From G965219965 sp965219965 (GTDB lineage: Bacteria; Pseudomonadota; Alphaproteobacteria; RS24): 64,000 nt of DNA. The position numbers were made by a program, and so were the translations under genes. The stretch lies in the NCBI GenBank assembly GCA_965219965.1, contig OZ244796.1, forward strand, positions 434,001 through 498,000, read 5' to 3'. The notes beneath the pieces are model-generated. The model was not told the DNA's origin and ran no database searches. It saw only the letters and a list, made by a program, of their open reading frames with translations. Positions 56,149 to 64,000 of the stretch are shown here, in pieces; position 1 is the first letter of the stretch, and each line of letters starts with the position of its first letter.

Positions 56149-57807
56149 ATGAAACTTTCAACAAGGGGTCGTTATGCCGTTATGGCCATGACGGATTTGG
56201 CTCATAAATCACGTGAATATATTGCCGCGCAAATGGAAACGCAAGATGCCGTGCAAGCTGTTGCCGTGCCGCCTGTTTCGCTGGCGGATATTTCCGCACG
56301 GCAAGAAATTTCTCTGTCCTATTTGGAGCAGATTTTTCAAGATTTACGCAAAGCTGGATTGGTTGAAAGTGTGCGCGGTCCTAAGGGCGGTTATCGTTTG
56401 GCCAAAGCACCAGCTGAAACATTGGTCGGCGACATAATTGTTTCGGTTGATGAGCAAGTTGAAACCACGCGCTGCACAAAAGCTGGCCCGTGCTTGTCGC
56501 CTCATACACGGTGCATGACGCATGATTTATGGGCAGAGCTTGGCGCACAAATTCACGGCTTTTTGAATCGCGTATCGCTTGCCGATGTTATTAATGGTGC
56601 TGTGCCTGTCGTTTCTGTCGCCAATAATGATATGCGCGATGAAAAAACACCGCCGGTACACATCACCAACGATAGGATTTTTCTTGATTATAATGCCACC
56701 GCGCCCATTTATCCCGCCGTGGCTGATTTAATGGCTGACATTTTGGCCAATGGTGGTAATGCGTCTTCCGTGCATGGCGTGGGTCGGGCGGCGCGGGCGG
56801 TATTAGAAACGGCTCGCCAGCAGGTGAGTACTTTGGTTGGTGGTACGCTGGCTGGCACAATTTTTACAAGCGGCGGCACGGAAGCGTGTAACTTGGCACT
56901 GCAAACTCGTAATGCCCCCGCCGGCAAAATTGAACGCCTAATTATTGGTGCAGCCGAACACCCTGCCGTGCTGGAACCAGCCAAAGCATCTGGCCTGCCA
57001 ATAGACATGATTCCAGTCAACAAACAGGGCGTGGTGGACATAGCGGCATTGGCAAAAGCATTGCAAGACAAACGTCTCGCACTGGTTGCCATTATGGCGG
57101 CCAATAATGAAACGGGTGTGCAACAACCCATAGCTGAGATTGGTGAGAAAGTGCGTGCCCATGGCAGTGTATTTTTCTGTGACGGCGTGCAGGCGGCGGG
57201 CAAAATGCCACTTGATATGGCGCGTATGAATATAGATTTGCTCGCTTTGTCGGCGCATAAAATGGGCGGTGCGACTGGCGTTGGTGCGCTGGTGGCTGCG
57301 CCGCATGTGGTGATTGCTGCCCAACAGCTTGGTGGTGGGCAGGAGCTACGTCGTCGGGCAGGAACAGAAAATCTTGCTGGTATTGCTGGCCTTGGTTTGG
57401 CGGCAGAGTTAACCGCGCAAAATCTATCATCACATAATGCTGCCATGGTTAAAATGCGCGATGCGTTAGAAGCTGGATTGCAAGCGCATAATCCGCATAT
57501 TCATTTTTTCGGCCATGATGCACCCCGCTTGGCTAATACAAGTTGCTTTGCCGTGGGGGATGGCGCGACAGCAGAAACATTGGTCATGGCTTTAGATTTA
57601 GAAGGCATCGCCGTGAGTGCTGGTTCGGCTTGCTCTAGTGGTAAAATCACGCCTTCCCACGTGCTTGAAGCGATGGGTGTGGATAGTGATTTGGCACGGC
57701 GTGCCATTCGCGTCAGCTTTGGGCGTAATAATCATATGGGCGATGTGGAAAAGCTAATCGCAGCATTCTTACGCATCACCGCACGGCGTACAGAGGCGGC
57801 GGAGTAA
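56149..57807 (+). CDS. IscR-type Rrf2 regulator fused to IscS-type cysteine desulfurase
   Basis: One open frame of 552 residues from ATG 56149. Residues 1-165 are a full IscR-like protein: [20 protein letters not shown], winged helix ([29 protein letters not shown]) and cluster ligands Cys109, Cys115, Cys122 and His125. About 18 extra residues (near 25-42) lie in the wing-side loop. Residues ~175-552 are a group I desulfurase ([11 protein letters not shown] Lys371 in SAHKMGG, persulfide Cys495 in AGSACSSGK). An A6 run at 56642-56647 lies at the joint; seven A would end IscR at a TAG soon after and open an IscS start ATG at 56639. Fusion is therefore possible but unproven. Confidence 0.9.
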   Translation: MKLSTRGRYAVMAMTDLAHKSREYIAAQMETQDAVQAVAVPPVSLADISARQEISLSYLEQIFQDLRKAGLVESVRGPKGGYRLAKAPAETLVGDIIVSVDEQVETTRCTKAGPCLSPHTRCMTHDLWAELGAQIHGFLNRVSLADVINGAVPVVSVANNDMRDEKTPPVHITNDRIFLDYNATAPIYPAVADLMADILANGGNASSVHGVGRAARAVLETARQQVSTLVGGTLAGTIFTSGGTEACNLALQTRNAPAGKIERLIIGAAEHPAVLEPAKASGLPIDMIPVNKQGVVDIAALAKALQDKRLALVAIMAANNETGVQQPIAEIGEKVRAHGSVFFCDGVQAAGKMPLDMARMNIDLLALSAHKMGGATGVGALVAAPHVVIAAQQLGGGQELRRRAGTENLAGIAGLGLAAELTAQNLSSHNAAMVKMRDALEAGLQAHNPHIHFFGHDAPRLANTSCFAVGDGATAETLVMALDLEGIAVSAGSACSSGKITPSHVLEAMGVDSDLARRAIRVSFGRNNHMGDVEKLIAAFLRITARRTEAAE

Positions 57808-59303
57808 TGGAGCGCGAAATGAATCAAGTCAAAGAAGGCATTGAAAAAGAAACACTTGACCAAGTGGAAAGCCTTGCGGGTGAAAAATATAAATATGGTT
57901 TCACCACTGACATTGAAACGGATAAAGCCCCTAAAGGGTTGAATGAAGATATTATTTGTTTCATTTCTGCCCAAAAGGGGGAACCAAATTGGCTACTGAA
58001 TTGGCGGCTGGAATCTTTTGCACGCTGGCAAAAAATGGAAGAGCCAGATTGGGCGCAGGTGCGCTATCCGAAAATTGATTATCAGGATTTATATTATTAC
58101 GCTGCACCCAAAAGTATGCAGAACCGCCCTGAAACATTGGATGATGTGGATCCAGCTTTGTTGGAAACTTACGAAAAGCTCGGTATTCCACTTCAAGAGC
58201 AGGAAATTTTGGCAGGCGTGAAAAATCGCGTGGCTGTGGATGTGGTGTTTGACAGCGTATCAGTCGGCACAACATTCCGTGAAGAGCTAGCCAAGGCGGG
58301 GGTGATTTTCTGCTCCTTTTCTGAAGCAGTTAAGGGGCATCCCGAATTGGTGAAAAAATATCTCGGCTCCGTCGTTCCCCAAGCGGATAATTATTTTGCC
58401 GCGCTGAACTCGGCTGTTTTTTCCGATGGGTCATTTGTTTATATCCCACCCGATGTACATTGCCCGATGGAATTATCAACCTATTTCCGCATTAATGAAG
58501 CCAATACAGGGCAGTTTGAGCGCACATTGGTGATTGCCGATAAGGGCGCATATGTGAGTTATTTGGAAGGCTGCACCGCGCCTATGCGTGATGAAAACCA
58601 GCTTCATGCCGCCGTGGTGGAATTGGTCGCATTAGAAGGGGCGGAAATTAAATATTCTACCGTGCAGAATTGGTATCCGGGCGATGAAAATGGCAAGGGC
58701 GGGATTTATAATTTTGTCACTAAGCGCGGTGATTGCCGTGAAGCGCGAGCAAAAATTTCATGGACACAAGTTGAAACGGGTTCAGCAGTGACATGGAAAT
58801 ATCCAAGCTGTATTTTGCGCGGTGATGACACGGTTGGTGAATTTTATTCAGTGGCCATTTCAAATAATTTACAACAAGTCGATAGCGGCACAAAAATGAT
58901 TCATCTGGGCAAAAATTCTTCCAGCCGTATTATTTCCAAAGGTATTTCTGCGGGGCGATCGTCTAATGCTTATCGCGGGCAGGTTAATATCCACCGCAAG
59001 GCTGAAAAGGCGCGTAATTTTACCCAATGCGACAGCCTTTTAATTGGTAGCCAATGTGCCGCCCATACAATTCCTTATATTGAAACAGGAAATCCGTCTG
59101 CTGTTTTAGAACATGAGGCGACAACCTCAAAAATAAGTGACGATCAACTTTTTTATTGCCGTCAGCGCGGATTAGATGCAGAAGAGGCGGTCGCGTTAAT
59201 TGTCAATGGCTTTTGCCGTGATGTGTTGCAACATTTGCCGATGGAATTTGCGGTTGAAGCGCAAAAACTGGTCGGTATTTCATTGGAGGGAAGTGTCGGA
59301 TGA
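57807..59303 (+). CDS. sufB: SUF scaffold subunit SufB
   Basis: Scaffold on which [Fe-S] clusters are assembled with SufC and SufD. The 498 residues carry the SufB core: [51 protein letters not shown] and the C-terminal [24 protein letters not shown] 57807 overlaps the upstream stop (TAATG); ATG 57819 is an alternative. Second gene of the operon. Confidence 0.97.
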   Translation: MEREMNQVKEGIEKETLDQVESLAGEKYKYGFTTDIETDKAPKGLNEDIICFISAQKGEPNWLLNWRLESFARWQKMEEPDWAQVRYPKIDYQDLYYYAAPKSMQNRPETLDDVDPALLETYEKLGIPLQEQEILAGVKNRVAVDVVFDSVSVGTTFREELAKAGVIFCSFSEAVKGHPELVKKYLGSVVPQADNYFAALNSAVFSDGSFVYIPPDVHCPMELSTYFRINEANTGQFERTLVIADKGAYVSYLEGCTAPMRDENQLHAAVVELVALEGAEIKYSTVQNWYPGDENGKGGIYNFVTKRGDCREARAKISWTQVETGSAVTWKYPSCILRGDDTVGEFYSVAISNNLQQVDSGTKMIHLGKNSSSRIISKGISAGRSSNAYRGQVNIHRKAEKARNFTQCDSLLIGSQCAAHTIPYIETGNPSAVLEHEATTSKISDDQLFYCRQRGLDAEEAVALIVNGFCRDVLQHLPMEFAVEAQKLVGISLEGSVG

Positions 59304-60082
59304 CGGCTTTGCTGGACATTAAAAATCTAAAAGTATGCGTGGATGGTACAGATATCATCAATGGGTTGGATTTGACCGTTAAGGCTGGTGAGGTTCATGC
59401 TATTATGGGGCCGAACGGGTCGGGTAAATCCACCTTGTCGCATGTGCTGGCGGGTCGTGAGGGTTATGACATCACCCATGGTACGGCCAAAATGGACGGG
59501 CAGAATTTAGCCGCGCTTGAACCAGAAGAACGTGCGGCTTTAGGGCTGTTTTTGGCCTTTCAATATCCGTTGGAAATTCCTGGCGTGAATAATATGACCT
59601 TTTTGAAAACGGCCATTAATTCTATCCGCCGTGCGCGTGATGAAGAAGAAATGGATGCCGCCGCATTTTTGCACTTTGTGCGTGAAAAAGCTACCGCTTT
59701 GGGTATGCATGACGATATGTTGCGCCGTGCGCTTAATGTTGGCTTTTCGGGCGGCGAGAAAAAACGCAATGAGATTTTGCAAATGGCTGTGCTAGAACCG
59801 CGCCTCGCGATTTTGGACGAAACTGATAGTGGGCTAGATATTGACGCGCTAAAAATGGTCGCCGATGGAGTCAACGCCTTACGCGCACCCGAACGCGGCA
59901 TGGTGATTATCACCCATTATCAGCGTTTGCTGGATTATATTAAGCCAGACATTGTGCATGTGCTGGCCAAGGGGCAAATTGTTGCCACGGGCGGGCCTGA
60001 GCTGGCTTTGGAAGTAGAAAAGTCTGGTTATGCACATTACATTGCCGATGCGGCAGGGAAAGCCGAAAATGCTGTTGCCTGA
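59300..60082 (+). CDS. sufC: SUF ATPase SufC
   Basis: ABC-type ATPase that drives conformational change of SufBD. The 260 residues have Walker [10 protein letters not shown], signature [13 protein letters not shown], Walker [13 protein letters not shown] and the H-loop IITHYQRLL. It overlaps sufB by 4 bp (ATGA) and sufD by 14 bp, indicating tight coupling. Confidence 0.98.
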   Translation: MTALLDIKNLKVCVDGTDIINGLDLTVKAGEVHAIMGPNGSGKSTLSHVLAGREGYDITHGTAKMDGQNLAALEPEERAALGLFLAFQYPLEIPGVNNMTFLKTAINSIRRARDEEEMDAAAFLHFVREKATALGMHDDMLRRALNVGFSGGEKKRNEILQMAVLEPRLAILDETDSGLDIDALKMVADGVNALRAPERGMVIITHYQRLLDYIKPDIVHVLAKGQIVATGGPELALEVEKSGYAHYIADAAGKAENAVA

Positions 60083-61286
60083 CCGCCATCCCGATTTTGC
60101 TGCTTTGCAGGCCGCCGCCCAAACCCGCTTTGATGCGCTGGGTTTCCCTGGGCGCGGTCACGCTGATTGGCATTATACCCATCTTGACCGCCTTTTGCCG
60201 CCCACTCAATTAGCAAGCGGGGCTTTGGCGGGTGATGTTTTTGCGCCAGATATTTTTTCCGCTTTGTTACCGCACCGATTGGTTTTTGTAGATGGTGTTT
60301 TAGATGTGGCGCAATCGAGCGGTCAGACGGATATTATAAAAATCACGCCCATTGCCAATCCCGAACAGCTGGGCATAGAAAATGAAGCGGGCGATGCCAT
60401 GCTGGCGGCTAATTTGGCGCATTTGCGTGATGGCGTCGAAATTATCATCACCGCACCCGTAGAGAAGCCGTTAGAAATTATATGGCTTGGCAGTGCGGCG
60501 CAAATTGCCGCCTATGGGCGCGTGATTTTGCGTCTGAATGAGGGGACGACTTTAACCTTGATAGAGCATCATGCGGGGGCAGGCGTTAATCACGTGGTCA
60601 ACCAAATTGCGCTGGGCAGAAACGCACAGCTGACTCACATTAAATATCATAATGGCGATGCTGAGCAGGTGGGTATTGTCCGCAGTGATGTACAATTAGC
60701 TGAAAATGCAAAAATTAAAACTATTTTGCTGTGCCTTAACGCCGCTTTGGCGCGCCATGAATCCATTTTTCATTTTAACGCGGCTGGTTCTTTTGCAGAT
60801 TTGGCATCTGCCATTATTGCCAGCGATAGGCAACATATGGATGTAACGGCGCGATTGCATCATCATGTTGCTGATACGGGTAGCGAAACCATAGCTCGTT
60901 CGGTTTTGGCAGATAAATCATGCGGCGTTTTTCAAGGAAAAGTATTTGTTGATAAAAACGCCCGTCATGTGGATGCACGGCAAAAAACCGATGCGTTAAT
61001 GCTATCACATAGCGCGAAGATGAATGCGAAACCTGAGCTTGAAATTTATGCTGATGATGTGATTTGCACGCATGGCTCGGCCATTGGTGAAATAAACCAT
61101 GATGCCATGTTCTTTTTGCGTAGCCGTGGTTTAAACGAAAATCAGGCGCGAGATTTATTGATTGGCGGCTTTGTCACCGAAATTCTTGACCGTGTGCCAG
61201 ATGAATCTTTGCATGATATTTTGGCTGTGCAGTTAAATAAATGCTTGGCCGCCTTATCATTCGCAAAAGGAGAGAACCGTAAATGA
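60069..61286 (+). CDS. sufD: SUF scaffold subunit SufD
   Basis: Paralogue of SufB that completes the SufBC2D scaffold and is thought to help iron delivery. The 405 residues from ATG 60069 begin [20 protein letters not shown] and contain the SufBD beta-helix core (FQGKVFVDKNARHVDARQ, EIYADDVICTHGSAIGEIN) with a shared C-terminal RGLNENQARDLLIGGF. An earlier frame start at 60030 would overlap sufC further. sufD overlaps sufS by 4 bp (ATGA). Confidence 0.96.
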   Translation: MLLPDRHPDFAALQAAAQTRFDALGFPGRGHADWHYTHLDRLLPPTQLASGALAGDVFAPDIFSALLPHRLVFVDGVLDVAQSSGQTDIIKITPIANPEQLGIENEAGDAMLAANLAHLRDGVEIIITAPVEKPLEIIWLGSAAQIAAYGRVILRLNEGTTLTLIEHHAGAGVNHVVNQIALGRNAQLTHIKYHNGDAEQVGIVRSDVQLAENAKIKTILLCLNAALARHESIFHFNAAGSFADLASAIIASDRQHMDVTARLHHHVADTGSETIARSVLADKSCGVFQGKVFVDKNARHVDARQKTDALMLSHSAKMNAKPELEIYADDVICTHGSAIGEINHDAMFFLRSRGLNENQARDLLIGGFVTEILDRVPDESLHDILAVQLNKCLAALSFAKGENRK

Positions 61287-62509
61287 CTGCTCATTTTGAT
61301 ACGGCCAAAATTCGTGCGGATTTTCCCATTCTGCAAAGCACGGTTTATGATAAGCCGCTTGTTTATTTGGATAATGCTGCTTCAGCGCAAAAGCCACGGC
61401 AAGTAATTGATAAAATGTCTGATTTTATGAAAAGCGGCTATGCTAATGTGCATCGCGGCCTGCATTATTTATCCAGCCATGCGACGAATGAATATGAATC
61501 TGCCCGTGAGCAGGTGCGCCAATTTCTAAATGCCGATGCGGTGGATGAAATCATATTTACCAATGGTGCGACGGATGCGATTAACCTTGTCGCTCACAGC
61601 TATCTTACGCCACAAATTGAAACGGGCGATGAAATTATTTTATCCATTATGGAGCATCATTCTAACATCGTGCCATGGCATTTTTTGCGCGAAGCAAAGG
61701 GCGCAGTGCTAAAATGGGTGCCAATTGATGATGATGGTGCATTTGATTTAGAGGCTTACGAAAAATTGCTTAGCCCGAAAACCAAAATGGTAGCTATAAC
61801 ACAAATGTCTAACGCGCTCGGCACCATAACGCCCTTAAATGATATTATCGCGCTGGCGCGTAAGCACGGAATTGCCGTTTTGGTTGATGGTTGTCAGGGG
61901 GCGGTGCATGCGCCAGTTGATGTGCAGAAATTAGACGCGGATTTCTATGTTTTTTCTGGCCATAAAATTTACGGGCCAACGGGCATCGGTGTCTTATATG
62001 GCAAAAAGAAATGGCTAGAAAATATGTGTCCCTATCGCGGCGGCGGTGAAATGATACGCGAAGTGACGACTGATAATGTCACTTATGGAGATGTGCCGAA
62101 CCGCTTTGAAGCAGGCACGCCACCCATTGTGGAAGCGGTGGGGCTGGCGGTGGCTTTGCAATATGTAGAAGCGGTTGGGCGCGAAAAAATCGCCGCGCAT
62201 GAAGCATCATTGCTGGCCTATGCGACCAAACGCATGAAGGAAATTAATCGGCTGACTTTTTACGGCACAGCACCCGAAAAGGGTAGTATTTTGTCATTTT
62301 CGGCTGAAAATGTGCATCCGCATGATTTGGCAACAGTCATTGACCGTGACGGCATTGCCATTCGGGCGGGTCATCACTGCGCACAGCCCTTAATGGAGCA
62401 TTATGGCGTACCAGCCACAGCACGGGCGAGTTTCGTCATGTATAATACGCATGAAGAAATTGACGCGCTGGTGGATGCCGTGCAGAAGGCTTTGGGCTTT
62501 TTTAGTTGA
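61283..62509 (+). CDS. sufS: Cysteine desulfurase SufS
   Basis: Group II PLP-dependent desulfurase that gives the SUF scaffold its sulfur. The 408 residues begin with the SufS-type N-terminus (IRADFPIL, LDNAASAQKPRQVI), have PLP Lys in FYVFSGHKIYGPTG and persulfide Cys in IRAGHHCAQP with the short loop typical of group II. This is a second desulfurase in the operon besides the group I enzyme at the fused gene; sufE is not in the window. Confidence 0.97.
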   Translation: MTAHFDTAKIRADFPILQSTVYDKPLVYLDNAASAQKPRQVIDKMSDFMKSGYANVHRGLHYLSSHATNEYESAREQVRQFLNADAVDEIIFTNGATDAINLVAHSYLTPQIETGDEIILSIMEHHSNIVPWHFLREAKGAVLKWVPIDDDGAFDLEAYEKLLSPKTKMVAITQMSNALGTITPLNDIIALARKHGIAVLVDGCQGAVHAPVDVQKLDADFYVFSGHKIYGPTGIGVLYGKKKWLENMCPYRGGGEMIREVTTDNVTYGDVPNRFEAGTPPIVEAVGLAVALQYVEAVGREKIAAHEASLLAYATKRMKEINRLTFYGTAPEKGSILSFSAENVHPHDLATVIDRDGIAIRAGHHCAQPLMEHYGVPATARASFVMYNTHEEIDALVDAVQKALGFFS

Positions 62510-62520
62510 AGGGGAATCCG

Positions 62521-62850
62521 ATGATAAAAGACATTTCCCCCGAACTGCAAGCCATGACGGATGATATTATTGGTGCGTTGAAAAGCGTTTATGATCCTGA
62601 AATTCCAGTGGATATATATGAGCTTGGATTGATTTATCGGGTTGAAATAACAGATGACCGTGATGTGCTTATTGATATGACTTTAACCGCACCTGGCTGT
62701 CCAGTAGCCGAGCAAATGCCCATTTGGGTTCAAGATGCCGTGAGTTCTGTTAACGGGGTGTGTGATGTGCGGGTTAATATGGTTTTTGAGCCACCTTGGG
62801 ATATTAGCCGCATGTCGGATGAAGCCCGTGTTGCACTGAATATGTTTTAG
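62521..62850 (+). CDS. sufT: SufT/MIP18-family Fe-S assembly protein
   Basis: The 109 residues of the DUF59/MIP18 family show ALKSVYDPEIPVDIYELGLIYRVEI and LTAPGCPVAEQMPIWVQDAV with the conserved Cys. Family members assist Fe-S protein maturation. ATG 62521 has AAGGGGA upstream and follows sufS by 11 bp; a TTG at 62506 would overlap the sufS stop. Confidence 0.95.
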   Translation: MIKDISPELQAMTDDIIGALKSVYDPEIPVDIYELGLIYRVEITDDRDVLIDMTLTAPGCPVAEQMPIWVQDAVSSVNGVCDVRVNMVFEPPWDISRMSDEARVALNMF

Positions 62851-62866
62851 AGAGTAAAATAGGTTT

Positions 62867-63235
62867 ATGAATCAGATGTTACCAACGGGCAAAACCATTC
62901 GCTTAACCGATAATGCTGCTATGCGCATTAAGGAAATTATGGCAGGCGAAGCGGCGCATTATGTCGGCGTGCGTTTGGGGTTGAAAAATGCTGGATGCGC
63001 GGGCATGGAATATACAATGGAATATGCCGCTGAAATCGCCCCGCATGATGAGGTAGTTGAAGATAAAGGCGTGCGGATTTTGATAGACCCAAAAGCTATT
63101 TTGTTTCTGCTTGGCACGGAAATGGATTATGAAGTGTCAAAACTATCTTCTGGCTTTGTGTTTAACAATCCCAATCAAACTGATGCTTGCGGTTGCGGTG
63201 AAAGCGTAACACTTATACCAGTAGAAAATGATTAG
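62867..63235 (+). CDS. sufA: A-type Fe-S carrier SufA
   Basis: Carrier that takes clusters from the SUF scaffold to target proteins. The 122 residues have the A-type cysteines in NAGCAGMEY and the C-terminal ACGCGES pair. A generic ErpA/IscA label is possible, but operon position supports SufA. Last gene of the run; ends 3 bp before the convergent hypothetical gene. Confidence 0.95.
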   Translation: MNQMLPTGKTIRLTDNAAMRIKEIMAGEAAHYVGVRLGLKNAGCAGMEYTMEYAAEIAPHDEVVEDKGVRILIDPKAILFLLGTEMDYEVSKLSSGFVFNNPNQTDACGCGESVTLIPVEND

Positions 63236-63238
63236 GGG

Positions 63239-63952
63239 TCAGCGCGGGGCTTTATTAATTATGAAGAAAAACCGCCCGCTACCGTTGGGGTAGTAATGCA
63301 CTTTAACCGAGTTAAGTGCGTTGTTGCCACCCAGATTTTTAAGTTTTTCTTTACGTTCTGAAATCTGTTTTTCCACCTTCTTCTGTCTAGTGCGATGCTG
63401 ATAAATGACTAGCGATTGACCACGATTCCAGAAAGAAAGCAATTCGTCGTAAAAGACAAATTTTGGACCTTTGTCGCGATGTTTGAGTACGCTTTTTATT
63501 TCCATGCCGTTATCAGGGTCAAAAAAGACAATATCGCAGTCTTTAGTAGCCGCAAGCACACGTTTCAGCCATTCTTGCCGATGAGCAAGACGCTGTTTAG
63601 TGGTAGCGGGATTACCTTTGGGCAAATGCGAGAGTGAAAGAGGCTCCTCAAAAAAGACAGTGTCTGGCGGCAAAATACCCCGCTTGGGGATTTCGGTGAC
63701 TGTCCGTACATTATCGTCTATCAGTTCTTTTAGCTTATCAAAAAGTTCTGGGTCTTGAGGGTGATATTCGGATTCTTTTTCTAGGTAAGAAAGATGTTTG
63801 CCGTCCGATAGTTTGCAGGAGTCGGTATTTAGATACCAGACAACCCCGAGTTTGCGTTTGGTCACGCCTTTTTGTTCTGTCATGCCACATAATGAACGCA
63901 ATAATTTATATTTGTAAAAATCCCCAAGGTCGCCGACATAGTTATCTCGCAT
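63239..63952 (-). CDS. Hypothetical protein (MRDNYVGDLGDF.. family)
   Basis: Not recognised by function. The 237 residues begin MRDNYVGDLGDFYKYKLLRS, a start seen in scattered conserved hypothetical proteins. The centre has DCDIVFFDPDNGMEIKSV, whose DPDNG resembles the catalytic/cofactor loop of Rossmann-fold methyltransferases or three-Cys-motif partner proteins. The Lys-rich QKKVEKQISERKEKLK helix precedes a FFFIINKAPR end. A good site (AAGAAGGTG) precedes the ATG. No other accessory gene is in the window, but the locus may begin one beyond the right edge. Confidence 0.65.
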   Translation of the reverse strand: MRDNYVGDLGDFYKYKLLRSLCGMTEQKGVTKRKLGVVWYLNTDSCKLSDGKHLSYLEKESEYHPQDPELFDKLKELIDDNVRTVTEIPKRGILPPDTVFFEEPLSLSHLPKGNPATTKQRLAHRQEWLKRVLAATKDCDIVFFDPDNGMEIKSVLKHRDKGPKFVFYDELLSFWNRGQSLVIYQHRTRQKKVEKQISERKEKLKNLGGNNALNSVKVHYYPNGSGRFFFIINKAPR

Positions 63953-64000
63953 AATTCACCTTCTTTATTTCTTCCCCTGTGCTGTGACATTCACACCATA

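Noticed and set aside
56639..57807. Calling a separate iscS gene from an internal start
   Set aside because: As given, the ATG at 56639 is out of the IscS frame, and the in-frame ATG nearby (56632) has no ribosome binding site, so only the single long frame can be reported; the alternative is recorded as a finding.
1..64000. CRISPR arrays, tRNA/rRNA genes, insertion sequences, integrase genes or prophage
   Set aside because: Searched by eye on both strands; no repeat arrays, cloverleaf candidates or transposase-like frames were seen.

Overview
The window is a gene-dense stretch of a bacterial chromosome made almost entirely of housekeeping genes. Several neighbourhoods point to an alphaproteobacterium: rpsF-rpsR-DUF2232-rplI-dnaB-alr, the DUF2066/perM/hda/ppk/ppx run, NDUFA12-mlaD-DUF2155 facing accBC-aroQ, M48 protease-rne facing amiC-mrcA-prfB, tyrS facing anmK, and an Rrf2/cysteine desulfurase-sufBCDS-sufT-sufA operon. 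Base composition looks intermediate by eye. A marine lineage of the Rhodospirillales/SAR116 kind would fit, but the genus is a guess. I saw no tRNA, rRNA, CRISPR array, insertion sequence or prophage.

Layout: 1-4.9 kb (minus) alanine racemase (cut by the window edge), replicative helicase and a ribosomal protein cluster. 5.1-10.2 kb (plus) fatty acid synthesis (fabD, fabG, acpP, fabF), then mltG and gmk. 10.2-16.8 kb (minus) outer-membrane biogenesis: lptF, lptG, lptD, surA, ksgA. 16.9-19.4 kb (plus) pepA, holC and a frameshifted ndk. 19.5-21.7 kb (minus) purM, purN and a TPR protein. 21.8-28.4 kb (plus) DUF2066, PerM-type permease, Hda-like protein, ppk and ppx. 28.4-29.5 kb (minus) rnd. 29.7-32.9 kb (plus) aspS, an NDUFA12-like complex I factor, mlaD and DUF2155. 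32.9-35.2 kb (minus) aroQ-accB-accC. 35.4-36.4 kb (plus) thiS-thiG. 36.4-40.7 kb (minus) RNase E, M48 protease and a DsbA-like protein. 41.1-46.1 kb (plus) amiC, mrcA and prfB, the last with its programmed +1 frameshift. 46.1-49.3 kb (minus) bcp, DUF455, M23 peptidase and bactofilin. 49.4-52.9 kb (plus) a large AsmA/YhdP-like protein. 52.9-56.0 kb tyrS, anmK and an alpha/beta hydrolase. 56.1-63.2 kb (plus) the SUF iron-sulfur cluster operon. 63.2-63.95 kb (minus) an unrecognised accessory-looking gene.

The most notable features are these. (1) A single reading frame joins an IscR-type Rrf2 regulator to an IscS-type cysteine desulfurase at the head of the SUF operon. A run of six A at the joint would split it into two normal genes if it had seven, so fusion and sequence error must be separated. 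(2) ndk has a -1 frameshift at a four-A run, the same kind of lesion. (3) All nine convergent gene pairs overlap or lie within 23 bp of each other, leaving no room for ordinary intrinsic terminators. (4) thiS-thiG sit inside an otherwise familiar block. No complete undescribed system is visible. The fused regulator/desulfurase is the best candidate for new biology, provided it survives resequencing.
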